A DNA stretch of 64,000 nt from Leptotrichia sp. OH3620_COT-345 (GCF_003932895.1 NZ_RQYW01000009.1:48301-112300); one strand, 5' to 3'. Positions 48,964 to 57,996 are shown, numbered from the stretch's first letter. Translations and numbers: made by a program. Notes: generated by a model not told the origin, from the sequence alone.

Positions 48964-49734
48964 ATGAAAAAATTAAAGTTGACTGATGAAGAAAAAGAAA
49001 TATTAAAAGGAAACGAAGAAGGGATAAAGCAAGCGTTCATTAACAAAGCTGCTCTTGCAGCTGCTGAAAAAAATGAATTTTCAGAACAGGAAAAAGAAGA
49101 ATTGGATTATTTTTATAACAATGAAAAAACAAAATATTTCGTAGCAAAACAGATAGAAGATAAAATATCTGTAGATGCAGATGAAGTTGTAAAAATTTAT
49201 AATGAAAATAAGGCACAGTTTGATGCGCAGAATGTTCCTTTTTCTCAAGCAAGAGATATAATACAGAGAGATCTTTTAAATCAGCAGGTTGCAACACTTG
49301 AAAATGAAGAGTTCAATAAAATAGTACAGGAAATGGGAGAAACGGTGGAAATAACAAAAAAGGAAATTTTATTTTCCCAAGGGAATCCTGATGTAATAAG
49401 AAATATTATATTGAATAAAATAGTAACTGAAAAAGCTAAAGAAAATGATTTTGAAAAGAAAGAAAAAAATAGCCTGAAAATAATAAAAGACAATGTTCTT
49501 TTAAATTATTACATTGATTTGGAAGTAAGAAAAAAAGTACAGGTTACTCATGAAGAAATAGTAAATATATATGAAGCTGAAAAAGGTAAATTAGGAAATG
49601 TAACTCCTAATGACGCTTATAATCAAATAGCTAACGGATTGTTAAATAATAAAGCAAATGAAGAGAGAACAAATGTTATAAACAAAATAGTTGAAGAATA
49701 TAAAATTGATGATTTAGTTAAGGAAAATTTATAA
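48964..49734 (+). CDS. SurA/PpiC-N-like helical protein made of two repeats, no signal peptide
   Basis: 256 residues, highly charged and predicted helical. Two halves look alike: residues 10-125 (…DEVVKIYNENKAQF…SQARDIIQRDLLNQQ…) and 140-256 (…EEIVNIYEAEKGKL…DAYNQIANGLLNNK…). The unit resembles the helical chaperone segment that flanks PPIase domains in SurA/PrsA-like proteins, but no rotamase domain and no export signal are present. It would be a cytoplasmic, repeat-built protein. Preceded by AAGGAG, 71 bp after the importer ATPase. Function unknown. Confidence 0.7.
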   Translation: MKKLKLTDEEKEILKGNEEGIKQAFINKAALAAAEKNEFSEQEKEELDYFYNNEKTKYFVAKQIEDKISVDADEVVKIYNENKAQFDAQNVPFSQARDIIQRDLLNQQVATLENEEFNKIVQEMGETVEITKKEILFSQGNPDVIRNIILNKIVTEKAKENDFEKKEKNSLKIIKDNVLLNYYIDLEVRKKVQVTHEEIVNIYEAEKGKLGNVTPNDAYNQIANGLLNNKANEERTNVINKIVEEYKIDDLVKENL

Positions 49735-49844
49735 GAAATTGAGTTTAAATTTAAAGCAGATACGGACTAAATTTGAAAATAAATATGATATATTAAAAAA
49801 TGTGGAAAATTAGAGAAAATTTCTAATATATAAAGATTTTTTAC

Positions 49845-49873
49845 TTGACAATTAAAAGCAAATAATATATAAT
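49845..49873 (+). promoter_or_regulatory. Predicted promoter of rplM-rpsI
   Basis: TTGACA (49845-49850), a 17-nt spacer and TATAAT (49868-49873): both boxes are perfect. Confidence 0.85.
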
Positions 49874-49890
49874 CTCTTAATGTAATTAAT

Positions 49891-49940
49891 CCTTTCCCAC
49901 AAAGGACCGTTATCCTAAAAATGATAAAATCTAGGAGGAT
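49891..49940 (+). promoter_or_regulatory. rplM leader that can sequester its ribosome site
   Basis: CCTTT (49891-49895) pairs with AAAGG (49901-49905). Next ATCCTA (49912-49917) can pair with the Shine-Dalgarno region TAGGAGGAT (49932-49940), with one bulge. This resembles the L13 leader arrangement, in which the ribosomal protein represses its own message. Confidence 0.5.
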
Positions 49941-49945
49941 AAAAA

Positions 49946-50380
49946 GTGAATAAATACACTGTAATGCAAAAAAAAGAAGAAGTAACAAGAAACTGGTATG
50001 AAATTGATGCCGAAGGAAAAATATTAGGGAAATTGGCATCAGAAATTGCCGTAAAATTAATGGGGAAACATAAACCAAGTTATACACCTCATGTTGACGG
50101 AGGAGACTATGTAATAGTTACAAATGCAAAGAAATTTGCTGTAACAGGAACAAAAATGTTGAGCAAAAAATATTATAGACATAGTGGATATCCTGGAGGA
50201 CTGAAAGTGAGAAGTCTGGAAGAAATGCTTGAAAAAAAACCTACTGAAGTAATAAGAAAAGCAGTTGAAAGAATGTTGCCTAAAAATAAATTAGGTAGTC
50301 AAATGATCGGAAGATTAAAAATTTATGTAGGGTCAGAGCATGATCATAGTGCTCAAAAACCTGAGAAGATAGAGTTATAG
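49946..50380 (+). CDS. rplM: 50S ribosomal protein uL13
   Basis: 144 residues with the family segments WYEIDAEGKILGKLASEIA and YRHSGYPGGLK. An early-assembly 50S protein. GTG start after AGGAGG. The rpsI gene follows 12 bp later, the universal order. Confidence 0.97.
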   Translation: MNKYTVMQKKEEVTRNWYEIDAEGKILGKLASEIAVKLMGKHKPSYTPHVDGGDYVIVTNAKKFAVTGTKMLSKKYYRHSGYPGGLKVRSLEEMLEKKPTEVIRKAVERMLPKNKLGSQMIGRLKIYVGSEHDHSAQKPEKIEL

Positions 50381-50392
50381 GAGGTAATTTAG

Positions 50393-50791
50393 GTGGCAGA
50401 AAAAATTCAATATTTAGGAACAGGTAGAAGAAAGACTTCAGTAGCAAGAGTTAGATTAATTCCGGGAGCTTCAGGAATTGAAATAAATGGAAAAAATATG
50501 AGAGAATACTTTGGTGGAAGAGAACTGTTAGCAAAAATAGTTGAACAACCGTTAGAATTAACAGAAACTTTAAATAAATACGGAGTTAGAGTGAATGTAA
50601 ACGGTGGAGGGAATACAGGTCAGGCAGGAGCTATAAGACATGGTGTTTCAAGAGCTTTAGTTGTTGCTGATGAAGAATTGAGAGGAGCTTTGAAAGAAGC
50701 AGGATTCCTGACAAGAGATTCAAGAATGGTTGAAAGAAAAAAATATGGAAAAAAGAAAGCAAGAAGAAGCCCGCAATTCTCAAAAAGATAA
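50393..50791 (+). CDS. rpsI: 30S ribosomal protein uS9
   Basis: 132 residues, ending in the basic tail [13 protein letters not shown] that reaches the decoding centre. [14 protein letters not shown] and [14 protein letters not shown] are diagnostic. GTG start after AGGAGG. Confidence 0.97.
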   Translation: MAEKIQYLGTGRRKTSVARVRLIPGASGIEINGKNMREYFGGRELLAKIVEQPLELTETLNKYGVRVNVNGGGNTGQAGAIRHGVSRALVVADEELRGALKEAGFLTRDSRMVERKKYGKKKARRSPQFSKR

Positions 50792-50882
50792 TATTTTTCA
50801 AATTATTGGACTGTTATGGTTTCTGCCTTACGATGTGTTCAACAGTAAAAATGGCTTAGAAATGGCGTAATCATAAATAGGG

Positions 50883-50914
50883 AAAGTAGGAGTAAAATCC
50901 TACTTTTTATTTTT
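50883..50914 (+). terminator. Intrinsic terminator of rplM-rpsI
   Basis: AAAGTAGGA (50883-50891) pairs perfectly with TCCTACTTT (50898-50906), followed by a T-rich run. Confidence 0.92.
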
Positions 50915-51036
50915 CTATTTACAGTTAAAAAAAATGCAATATTTTTATAAAAATTTTCTTTGAAATAATTGTAAAATAGACTTATAAATGATAAAATTAA
51001 AAAAATACAGTTTATATAGAAAAAGGAGAAAAAAAG

Positions 51037-51501
51037 ATGAAAAAAAGAAATAAATTTTTAGGAATATTAGGATTACTGATAGGTGTGATACCGGGAATAA
51101 TATTATATGTAATTGCTTCAAGATTGAGGATATTTGCTTCTATAACAGTAGTAGCAATATTTTACGGATCAATTTTTGGAGGAAGTTTTTTTTCAAATTT
51201 ATTTTCAGGTGAGTCTGATGAGAACGAAATCAATGATGGAATGAAGTATTATGAAGAGGAAGATAATCTTTCAAAAGGAACTGTCGCTTTGGCAACATTG
51301 TTTTCATTAATAGGAGTCTATATTGCCGAAGTTCTGGATTATACTTTAAGTATAGTAAAAGAATATCCTGAAGTGCCTTTTAGCGAAGCATTTAATTTTT
51401 CTCTTACAGATATTTTTCAAAGTCCCGTATACTTACTCATAAGCTGTGTAATTGTTTTATTTATAGGGGTTTCTTCAATGATAAAAGCAGGAAGAAACTA
51501 A
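51037..51501 (+). CDS. Polytopic membrane protein of unknown function
   Basis: 154 residues with about four membrane segments (9-27, 32-55, 80-104, 130-150) and a short acidic loop (GESDENEINDGMKYYEEEDN). No family recognised. It heads a three-gene unit: the racemase gene follows 15 bp later. Confidence 0.75.
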   Translation: MKKRNKFLGILGLLIGVIPGIILYVIASRLRIFASITVVAIFYGSIFGGSFFSNLFSGESDENEINDGMKYYEEEDNLSKGTVALATLFSLIGVYIAEVLDYTLSIVKEYPEVPFSEAFNFSLTDIFQSPVYLLISCVIVLFIGVSSMIKAGRN

Positions 51502-51516
51502 AGGAGTGGAGAAGTT

Positions 51517-52215
51517 ATGAAAGTAATAGGACTGATAGGCGGTATGAGTTGGGAAAGCACTGTGACATATTATCGGATAATAAACGAAAAAGTAAAAAAT
51601 ATGTTAGGAGGGCTTCATTCGGCAAAATGTATTTTATATAGTGTTGATTTTCATGAAATAGAAGAATGTCAGGCAACAGGTAATTGGGAAAAAAGTGGAG
51701 AAATACTTGGAAATGCTGCACAGAGTTTAGAAAAATCCGGAGCTGATTTTATAGTAATATGTACGAATACAATGCATAAAGTTGTCAATATTATTAAAAA
51801 GAAAATTTCTATTCCTATATTTCATATTGCCGAAGCAACAGCAGATGAAATTTTAAAAAAGGGAATAAAAAATATCGGTCTTTTAGGAACAAAATACACA
51901 ATGGAGCAGGAATTTTATAAATCGGTATTAACTGAAAAAGGTATAAATGTGATAATTCCCGATAAAGATGATATGGAAATTATAAATAAAATAATATATG
52001 ATGAGCTTTGTGTGGGGATTATAAACAGTAATTCCAGATTAAAGTATACTGAAATAGCGAATAAACTTAAAAATAAAGGAATAGAGGGGATTATACTGGG
52101 ATGTACTGAAATAGGACTTTTAATAGGCCAGGAAAATATTGACATTCCATTATTTGATACGGCATTAATTCACGCAAAAAAGGCGGCGGAATTTTCAATA
52201 AACGGAAATATATAA
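51517..52215 (+). CDS. Aspartate/glutamate racemase family protein
   Basis: 232 residues. The N-terminal IGLIGGMSWESTVTYY is typical of cofactor-independent aspartate racemases. The two catalytic cysteines lie in ICTNTMHK (about 86) and LGCTEIG (about 194). It probably interconverts L- and D-aspartate or a related amino acid. It is the middle gene between a membrane protein and the propeller/UDG-like fusion. Confidence 0.9.
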   Translation: MKVIGLIGGMSWESTVTYYRIINEKVKNMLGGLHSAKCILYSVDFHEIEECQATGNWEKSGEILGNAAQSLEKSGADFIVICTNTMHKVVNIIKKKISIPIFHIAEATADEILKKGIKNIGLLGTKYTMEQEFYKSVLTEKGINVIIPDKDDMEIINKIIYDELCVGIINSNSRLKYTEIANKLKNKGIEGIILGCTEIGLLIGQENIDIPLFDTALIHAKKAAEFSINGNI

Positions 52216-52235
52216 ATTGGAAAATGAGGTGAAAT

Positions 52236-53918
52236 ATGAATATAATTTTAGATGATATTATTAATTATAAAAATATAATAAAAGATTTCGGAGTAGATCC
52301 TGTAAATAAAAGGTTCATTACTACAGGAGATAAACTGGTATTTTTTAAAAACGGTGTAATTGAAAAAGAAATAGCAGGAAAAATTAAGAATTCAGAGATA
52401 ATAAAATATATTAGAGAAAAAAATCAGCTTTTTGTTTCAAGTATTTTTTTTGTGTCCACTCAAAATGGAAAAATATTTAAATGTGACAGTATAAAAAAGA
52501 AAATAGTAGAATCTGTCTTTGATTTTGAAAAACCGATTGAATTTATTAATTTTACTAAAGGAGGAAAAGTAGTTTATATTGAAAATAATATATTGTATTC
52601 ATATGATCCTAATTCAAAAGAACTGATTTCGGAGGTAATTTTAACAGAAGAAGAAAAACATAAAGGAAACTATAAGATATTTACAAGCGGAGAAAATATT
52701 ATTTTAAAATATAGGGAACTTCATAGTCAGACAAATATTATAAATATTTTTGACAGTAAACTTGAAAAAATATTTGACATAAAAACTGAGAATAACCACA
52801 TATATTCTAAAATTGTAGATTTAGAATATATAGCAGGAACTGCAACGGGTGAAATTGAAATATGGAATATTTTGGAAAAAGAACTTTATAATTCATTAAA
52901 AATTTCTGATACAAAAATATCGTATATTGAAAGAAGTAATGAAAATTATTTTATCGGAACAGGTAACGGAGATCTGATTATTACAGATTCTGAATTTAAA
53001 GTTTTAAAAGTTCAAAATATATTTAAGAGTGAGATTAGAAAAATTTGTGTTATTGAAGACGGAATATTTGTTCTGGGAACTGATAACAGAATAGTTACTT
53101 TAAAGATAACAGGAAATAAAAATGAAAAGTCTGAAATACTTTTTAGAGAAAAGTTTTTAAAAAAACATAATATACATAAAGATTATTATGATTTTTTTAC
53201 ATTTGAAAAAATAGTAAAAATACATAATTTTTTGAAGCAGATGGAAATTCAAAAAGTAAATTACATTCCTAAAGAGGAAAATATATTTAAAATATTTTCA
53301 GATTCTCTTTATTCAAGAAAAGTTTGTTTAATAGGGAAAGAGATTTATTTTCAATATAGTGAATCTTCGGAAAATGACTCCGAAAAGGAAAAATCGTCAT
53401 GGGATGATCCTGAAATAAGCACTTCACTGAAAAATATATTAAAACTTATATATAAGACATATATGGGAAAATCAATAGATATAAACAATATAAAAGAAAA
53501 AATACTAAGCGGAAATTTTAAAATATTTTCTCCGGACAAACTTATTAAATCATGGAAAGAGCAGGGAGTTTTATTTTTGAGTAGAGCATTGACGGTAATT
53601 GACGGAAAGTCAGGGGAATATTCTAAATTTTGGATACCTTTTATAAAGGAATTATGTAGATATATATCTTTACATAATAAAGATATGGTTTATTTTTTAT
53701 GGGGAAAAGATACCGAAATATTTGAAAAAGATATAATTTCGGGAGAAATAATAAAGCACGGATCTCCAGCAGTTTCGGGAAATATCGGAAATGAAAAAGA
53801 TTTTTTAAATAGCAAATGTTTTGAAAAAACAAAAAAGATTATAAACTGGACAGGATTTGAGATTTCCGAGGTAAAAGAAAATATAAAGTCTGAAAAAGAT
53901 GATTTTAGGCTTTTTTAA
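52236..53918 (+). CDS. Beta-propeller-like protein fused to a uracil-DNA-glycosylase-like domain
   Basis: 560 residues in two parts. Residues 1-305 are rich in WD40/PQQ-like strand repeats (TATGEIEIWNI, GTGNGDLIITD, GTDNRIVTLKI). Residues 340-545 follow family 1 UDG in order: IPKEENIFKIF, RKVCLIG (361-367), STSLKNILK, SWKEQGVLFLSRALTV (439-454), FWIPFI, VYFLWG (485-490), HGSP (508-511) and CFEKTKKIINWTG. The catalytic GQDPYH is GKEIYF (367-372), with Glu369 at the aspartate position. The uracil-binding Asn is Ser449. HPSPLS is HGSPAVS, with His508 kept. It is probably inactive on uracil or has changed activity. Third gene of its unit, 20 bp after the racemase gene. Confidence 0.8.
   Translation: MNIILDDIINYKNIIKDFGVDPVNKRFITTGDKLVFFKNGVIEKEIAGKIKNSEIIKYIREKNQLFVSSIFFVSTQNGKIFKCDSIKKKIVESVFDFEKPIEFINFTKGGKVVYIENNILYSYDPNSKELISEVILTEEEKHKGNYKIFTSGENIILKYRELHSQTNIINIFDSKLEKIFDIKTENNHIYSKIVDLEYIAGTATGEIEIWNILEKELYNSLKISDTKISYIERSNENYFIGTGNGDLIITDSEFKVLKVQNIFKSEIRKICVIEDGIFVLGTDNRIVTLKITGNKNEKSEILFREKFLKKHNIHKDYYDFFTFEKIVKIHNFLKQMEIQKVNYIPKEENIFKIFSDSLYSRKVCLIGKEIYFQYSESSENDSEKEKSSWDDPEISTSLKNILKLIYKTYMGKSIDINNIKEKILSGNFKIFSPDKLIKSWKEQGVLFLSRALTVIDGKSGEYSKFWIPFIKELCRYISLHNKDMVYFLWGKDTEIFEKDIISGEIIKHGSPAVSGNIGNEKDFLNSKCFEKTKKIINWTGFEISEVKENIKSEKDDFRLF
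53885..53916 (+). terminator. Possible terminator overlapping the end of the fusion gene
   Basis: AAAGTCT (53885-53891) can pair with AGGCTTT (53907-53913), with T-G and C-G pairs inside, followed by three more T residues. It lies inside the last codons, so it is only suggestive. The rest of the 236-bp gap to the next operon shows nothing specific. Confidence 0.35.
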
Positions 53919-54154
53919 AGAAATTTGGATGAAATATCTATATTTCTATTTCAAAAAAGATTGTGCCCGAAAATAATTTAATTCAAATTTTATAAACATT
54001 CAAAAATTCCGGTGCACTGTATTATTTTCATATTCCGATTATTGGTTTCAAATTAAAAACTTTTTAGAATTTTTTATATTATAAAGTTTGGGTGTAATGA
54101 TTAATCTATAAGAATGAAAGGTAAAATATAGTTAAGAGAGGATAGGAGTTTTAT

Positions 54155-54922
54155 ATGTCAACTGTACTTATAACAGGAGGAAGTTCAGGGATAGGAAAAG
54201 AATTGGCATTTTTATTTGCTCAGAGAAATTATAATTTATATTTGCTTGCAAAATCTGAAGAAAAACTGAAAAAAGTACAAACTGAGATTTTAAATAAATA
54301 TAAAATTAATTGTGATATAATTAAATATGATTTAAGAGAATTGAAGAAAATAGAAAAAAATTTTGAAGATTTGGAAGCGGATGTATTGGTGAATTGTGCC
54401 GGAATAGGTGAAATATCAAGTATGGACAATATTTCAATAGAGAAAGAATTAGATATATTCAAGTTGAATACAATTGCACCTGTAATTTTAACAAGAATAT
54501 TTATTAAAAAATATTTATTAAAAAAAGAAGGAACTGTTATTAACATATGTTCCACGGCAGCTTTATATCCTAATCCTTATTTGGGTGCATACAGTGCATC
54601 AAAAGTTTCTTTGCTTTATTATTCTCTTGCTTTGGATAGAGAAGTAAACAGTAAAAATAAAAATATAAGAATATTAAGTATATGTCCCGGTCCTACTGCT
54701 ACAAATTTTTTTAATGAAAGTACAAAGAGAAAATTTTCTACATATGTAAAATATGAAATGAAAGTTCGAGATACTGCAGGACATATAATAAAAGCTTTTG
54801 ATAAAAAGAAAAGCTTTACTGTTATCGGTTTTAGAAATAAATTTTTTGTAAGGATGATTAGATTTTTACCTGTTACAGCTCAGACAAAAATAGTTGAAAA
54901 GTTTTTGAAAAAAGGAGTATAA
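54155..54922 (+). CDS. Short-chain dehydrogenase/reductase (first gene of lipid-type operon)
   Basis: 255 residues of the classical SDR fold: cofactor motif TGGSSGIG (7-14), NCAG (80-83), catalytic Ser133, and YSASK with Tyr146/Lys150. The hydrophobic C-terminus (NKFFVRMIRFLPVTAQTKIVEKFL) suggests membrane association, as in SDRs acting on acyl or sphinganine-like substrates. It would reduce a ketone to an alcohol. Only 1 bp separates it from the next gene. Confidence 0.9.
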   Translation: MSTVLITGGSSGIGKELAFLFAQRNYNLYLLAKSEEKLKKVQTEILNKYKINCDIIKYDLRELKKIEKNFEDLEADVLVNCAGIGEISSMDNISIEKELDIFKLNTIAPVILTRIFIKKYLLKKEGTVINICSTAALYPNPYLGAYSASKVSLLYYSLALDREVNSKNKNIRILSICPGPTATNFFNESTKRKFSTYVKYEMKVRDTAGHIIKAFDKKKSFTVIGFRNKFFVRMIRFLPVTAQTKIVEKFLKKGV

Positions 54923-54923
54923 A

Positions 54924-56093
54924 ATGTTAATTTTCAGAAGTTTACTGATTTTAACAATAATTTTATTTATTTTAAGAATTTTCTTTTCATGGAGATATTT
55001 TAAAAATATTGAAAAAAAAGAAAAAAAAGAGATAAATGAAGAAAAGTATACAATTATTCAAACAATACTTTCAGGAGATTCAAGATTAAAGGAAGATTTA
55101 TCGGCAAATCTAAAAAATACCCATAAGATGAAATTTATGTGGCTTATTGATAAGAGTGATTTATCGGCATATGAAACAGCTATAAATATTCTCCAGGAAT
55201 TTCAGAAAAACATTAATCTAGAAAATAGAGTGGAAATTTTTCTTATAGATGAAGTTCCTCAGGAATTGAATCCTAAAATTTTTAAAATCAGTCAAGTAAT
55301 TGAGAAAGTAAAGACAGAATATACAATTATTTTAGATGACGATACGGTAATTGATATTGAGAGAATAAAAGAATTCGGGATATATGAAAACTATGAAAAC
55401 AGTCAAAATGAATGGCTTGTTACGGGAATACCTTATAATTACGGAACAAAAGGAATATGGACAAATATGATTTCGGCATTTGTGAACAGTAATTCATTTC
55501 TTACATATTTTTCAATGGCATATGTGAAAGAAACAAGAACTTTAAATGGAATGTTTTATATGGGAAAAACTGATTTGTTTAGAAAATATAATGTATTTGA
55601 AAATATAAAGTACATGCTTTGTGATGATTTGGCATTAGCTGAATACATGTTGAAAAGAAAAGTGGAAATAATACAGACAGCTGTTTTTTGTAATGTACGG
55701 ACGACAGTAAAAAACTTTACTTCTTACATGCTTCTTATGAAAAGATGGCTTTTATTTTCAAAAATATATATGAAAAATGCTTTTTCCTTGAAATTTTTCA
55801 CATTGGTACTGCTTCCGTCAATAATGCCTTTTTTACTGCTTATAACGGGATTAATCTTGGGAATAAAATATAATGTATTTGTTTTTTTATTTTTTGCAGT
55901 GAAATCATCTGCAATGTATATTTTTAGAAATAAAATGCTCAAGAAAAAGGAAAAATCAACGGTTATTTTATATGAAATAGCAAGTGATTTGATTTTGCCG
56001 GTTATTTTTATTTATACTTTAGTAACTCCTCCAATAATAAAATGGAGAAATAAGAAAATTCGTGTTATGGATGGGAAAATTCGTTATGAATAA
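54924..56093 (+). CDS. Membrane GT2/GT21-like glycosyltransferase
   Basis: 389 residues: one N-terminal helix, a GT-A catalytic domain with DDD (138-140), CDDLALAEYML as the acceptor-side Asp region and MKRW (about 270), then C-terminal membrane helices (about 285-375). The layout resembles ceramide glucosyltransferase/HpnI (GT21) proteins, although the leading Gln/Arg of the (Q/R)xxRW motif is not conserved. It probably transfers a sugar to a lipid at the inner membrane. The following gene overlaps its end. Confidence 0.82.
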   Translation: MLIFRSLLILTIILFILRIFFSWRYFKNIEKKEKKEINEEKYTIIQTILSGDSRLKEDLSANLKNTHKMKFMWLIDKSDLSAYETAINILQEFQKNINLENRVEIFLIDEVPQELNPKIFKISQVIEKVKTEYTIILDDDTVIDIERIKEFGIYENYENSQNEWLVTGIPYNYGTKGIWTNMISAFVNSNSFLTYFSMAYVKETRTLNGMFYMGKTDLFRKYNVFENIKYMLCDDLALAEYMLKRKVEIIQTAVFCNVRTTVKNFTSYMLLMKRWLLFSKIYMKNAFSLKFFTLVLLPSIMPFLLLITGLILGIKYNVFVFLFFAVKSSAMYIFRNKMLKKKEKSTVILYEIASDLILPVIFIYTLVTPPIIKWRNKKIRVMDGKIRYE

Positions 56094-56718
56094 ATTTGGA
56101 AAATATTTAAAAAAACTCGAAAAATTGGATAATTCAAAAACTTTCTTGAAATCTGACAGAATAGTACTGTTATTAAGTGGAAGCAGTAATTATGAAACTT
56201 CTGCTTTATCAGATGTACAGAAAAATTTTCTCGAAATTTTTAGAAAGTACGGGTATGAAATTATAAAATCCAATTTTCCGTATAACAATGATTTTGAGCA
56301 TGAAAATTTTGAAGATGTATCTATATTAAAAGCAAGTATATCGAATATTATTTATTATTTACATACTTTATATAATAAAAGATTCAGAAAAGAAATAAAG
56401 AGGCATTTTTTGCCTTTATCTGAATTTAATGACATAATTATAGTGACACAAAGTTCAGGATTGAATTTATTGAAAGTTGCTTTGGAGAGTTGGGATATTT
56501 CAAACAGAAAAGTAAAAATATTTGCTTTAGGAGCTTTTTCCTATGGTCATAGAAAAATTCAAAATTGTGTCATTTTTAAAGGTAAAAAAGATGTTTATGC
56601 TAATTTTATGGATTTTCATAAATGTGATATAAAAGTTGATTGTGGGCATTTCGACTATTTGAAAAATGAACAAGTAAAGGAGATAATATATGAATGGCTT
56701 GAAAAAAATAAAAATTAG
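56086..56718 (+). CDS. Probable alpha/beta hydrolase with Ser-Asp-His triad
   Basis: 210 residues. The segment IIIVTQSSGLNLLKVAL looks like a strand-nucleophile elbow-helix (TQSSG, Ser123), KGKKDVYANF supplies an acid (Asp169), and DCGHFDYLKNEQVKEIIYEWL a terminal His188 and helix. This order is that of an esterase/thioesterase. The first G of the GxSxG motif is Thr, so the call is by pattern only. The ATG at 56086 overlaps the upstream stop; longer starts (GTG 56062, ATG 56071) are possible. It overlaps the next gene by 29 bp. Confidence 0.65.
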   Translation: MNKFGKYLKKLEKLDNSKTFLKSDRIVLLLSGSSNYETSALSDVQKNFLEIFRKYGYEIIKSNFPYNNDFEHENFEDVSILKASISNIIYYLHTLYNKRFRKEIKRHFLPLSEFNDIIIVTQSSGLNLLKVALESWDISNRKVKIFALGAFSYGHRKIQNCVIFKGKKDVYANFMDFHKCDIKVDCGHFDYLKNEQVKEIIYEWLEKNKN

Positions 56719-57955
56719 TGCTGTTTCTCCCCCTTTCAGTGGACATCTGTATCCTTTGATGGAACTTCTGCTACCTCTTTTAAATAGTGGAATGTATGAA
56801 ATCACAGTATATACGGGAATGCAGAAAGAAAAAGCGGTAACGGATACGGGATTGAACTGTAAAATTATTTTAAAAGACAAACCTTCAGCTTTGGAAAATA
56901 TAGCAAATACTTTAAAACAGACAAATATGCTGACTATGTATAAACAATTCAGAGATAATATAAAAATGATACCTCAAATAATGAATGAATTGGAGGAAGA
57001 ATTTAAAAAAGATAGACCTGATATTGTGATAGCCGATTTTGTGGCAATTCCTGCAGGACTGGTATGTAATAAAATGAAAATACCGTGGATAACATCTATA
57101 CCCACGGTTTTTGCAATTGAAAATAAAACTACGACACCCGGATATTTAGGAGGATTATATCCTCGAAAAGGTTTCTTATATCAAATAAGGGATGCAATTG
57201 GAAGATTTGCAGTAAGAAGTGCAAAAAAAATCCTTGCTTTTTTAGCAGTGAAAAAACTGAAACTTAATAATTTTAAATTATATAATGAAAAAAATGAAGA
57301 GACTATTTTTTCTCCATATTCTATTTTAGGACTGGGAATGAAAGAACTTGAATTTAGAGATGATTTTCCTGAGCATTTTGTGTGGGCGGGATATCCTGTT
57401 CCTACATTTGATAAAAATATTTATCCCCTTATAGATGTGTCAAATTTTAGGAAAACTGTATTTGTTACAAATGGTACACATGTATTATGGGGGAAAAAAG
57501 GTCTTGTGGAAATAGTGAAAAAGCTGTCAAATATTTATCCTGATATATGTTTTATAGTATCTTTGGGAGATTACGGAAACAAAGAAAAGGAAATAAAAAA
57601 AGTTTATGAAAATATGTTTATTTATCACTATATAGATTATGCAGTAATTTTTCCGAAATCCGATTATATTATTCATCATGGAGGAACAGGAGTTCTTTAT
57701 AACTGTATAAAGTATAACAAGCCGTCGGTGGTAATTCCTCATGACTATGATCAGTTTGACTATGCTGTCAGGATAATTTTATCAGATGTTGGAATAATTG
57801 CAAATTTGAAGTCTGAAAAGTCTGTTATAAAAGCTGTAGAAAAAATGCTGAATCGTTCAGAATGGAAAAATCTTGAAAAAATTCATAATAAGTTTGAGGA
57901 ATATCCTTATGATAAAATTCTGAAAGATGAAATTAGAAGAATTCTTCAAGTTTAA
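56690..57955 (+). CDS. UGT/MGT-type (GT1) glycosyltransferase
   Basis: 421 residues of the GT-B fold. The N-terminus SPPFSGHLYPLMELLLPLL is the acceptor-binding start typical of GT1 enzymes. The donor site HHGGTGVLYNCIKYNKPSVVIPHDYDQFDYA (around residue 325) binds a nucleotide sugar. GT1 members glycosylate small lipophilic molecules such as macrolides, sterols or diacylglycerol. AAAGGAG lies 6 nt before the ATG inside the preceding gene. Confidence 0.9.
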   Translation: MNGLKKIKISAVSPPFSGHLYPLMELLLPLLNSGMYEITVYTGMQKEKAVTDTGLNCKIILKDKPSALENIANTLKQTNMLTMYKQFRDNIKMIPQIMNELEEEFKKDRPDIVIADFVAIPAGLVCNKMKIPWITSIPTVFAIENKTTTPGYLGGLYPRKGFLYQIRDAIGRFAVRSAKKILAFLAVKKLKLNNFKLYNEKNEETIFSPYSILGLGMKELEFRDDFPEHFVWAGYPVPTFDKNIYPLIDVSNFRKTVFVTNGTHVLWGKKGLVEIVKKLSNIYPDICFIVSLGDYGNKEKEIKKVYENMFIYHYIDYAVIFPKSDYIIHHGGTGVLYNCIKYNKPSVVIPHDYDQFDYAVRIILSDVGIIANLKSEKSVIKAVEKMLNRSEWKNLEKIHNKFEEYPYDKILKDEIRRILQV

Positions 57956-57996
57956 AAATCGAAAAATTTATAGAAAGTATGTGAAAGTAGGAAAAA

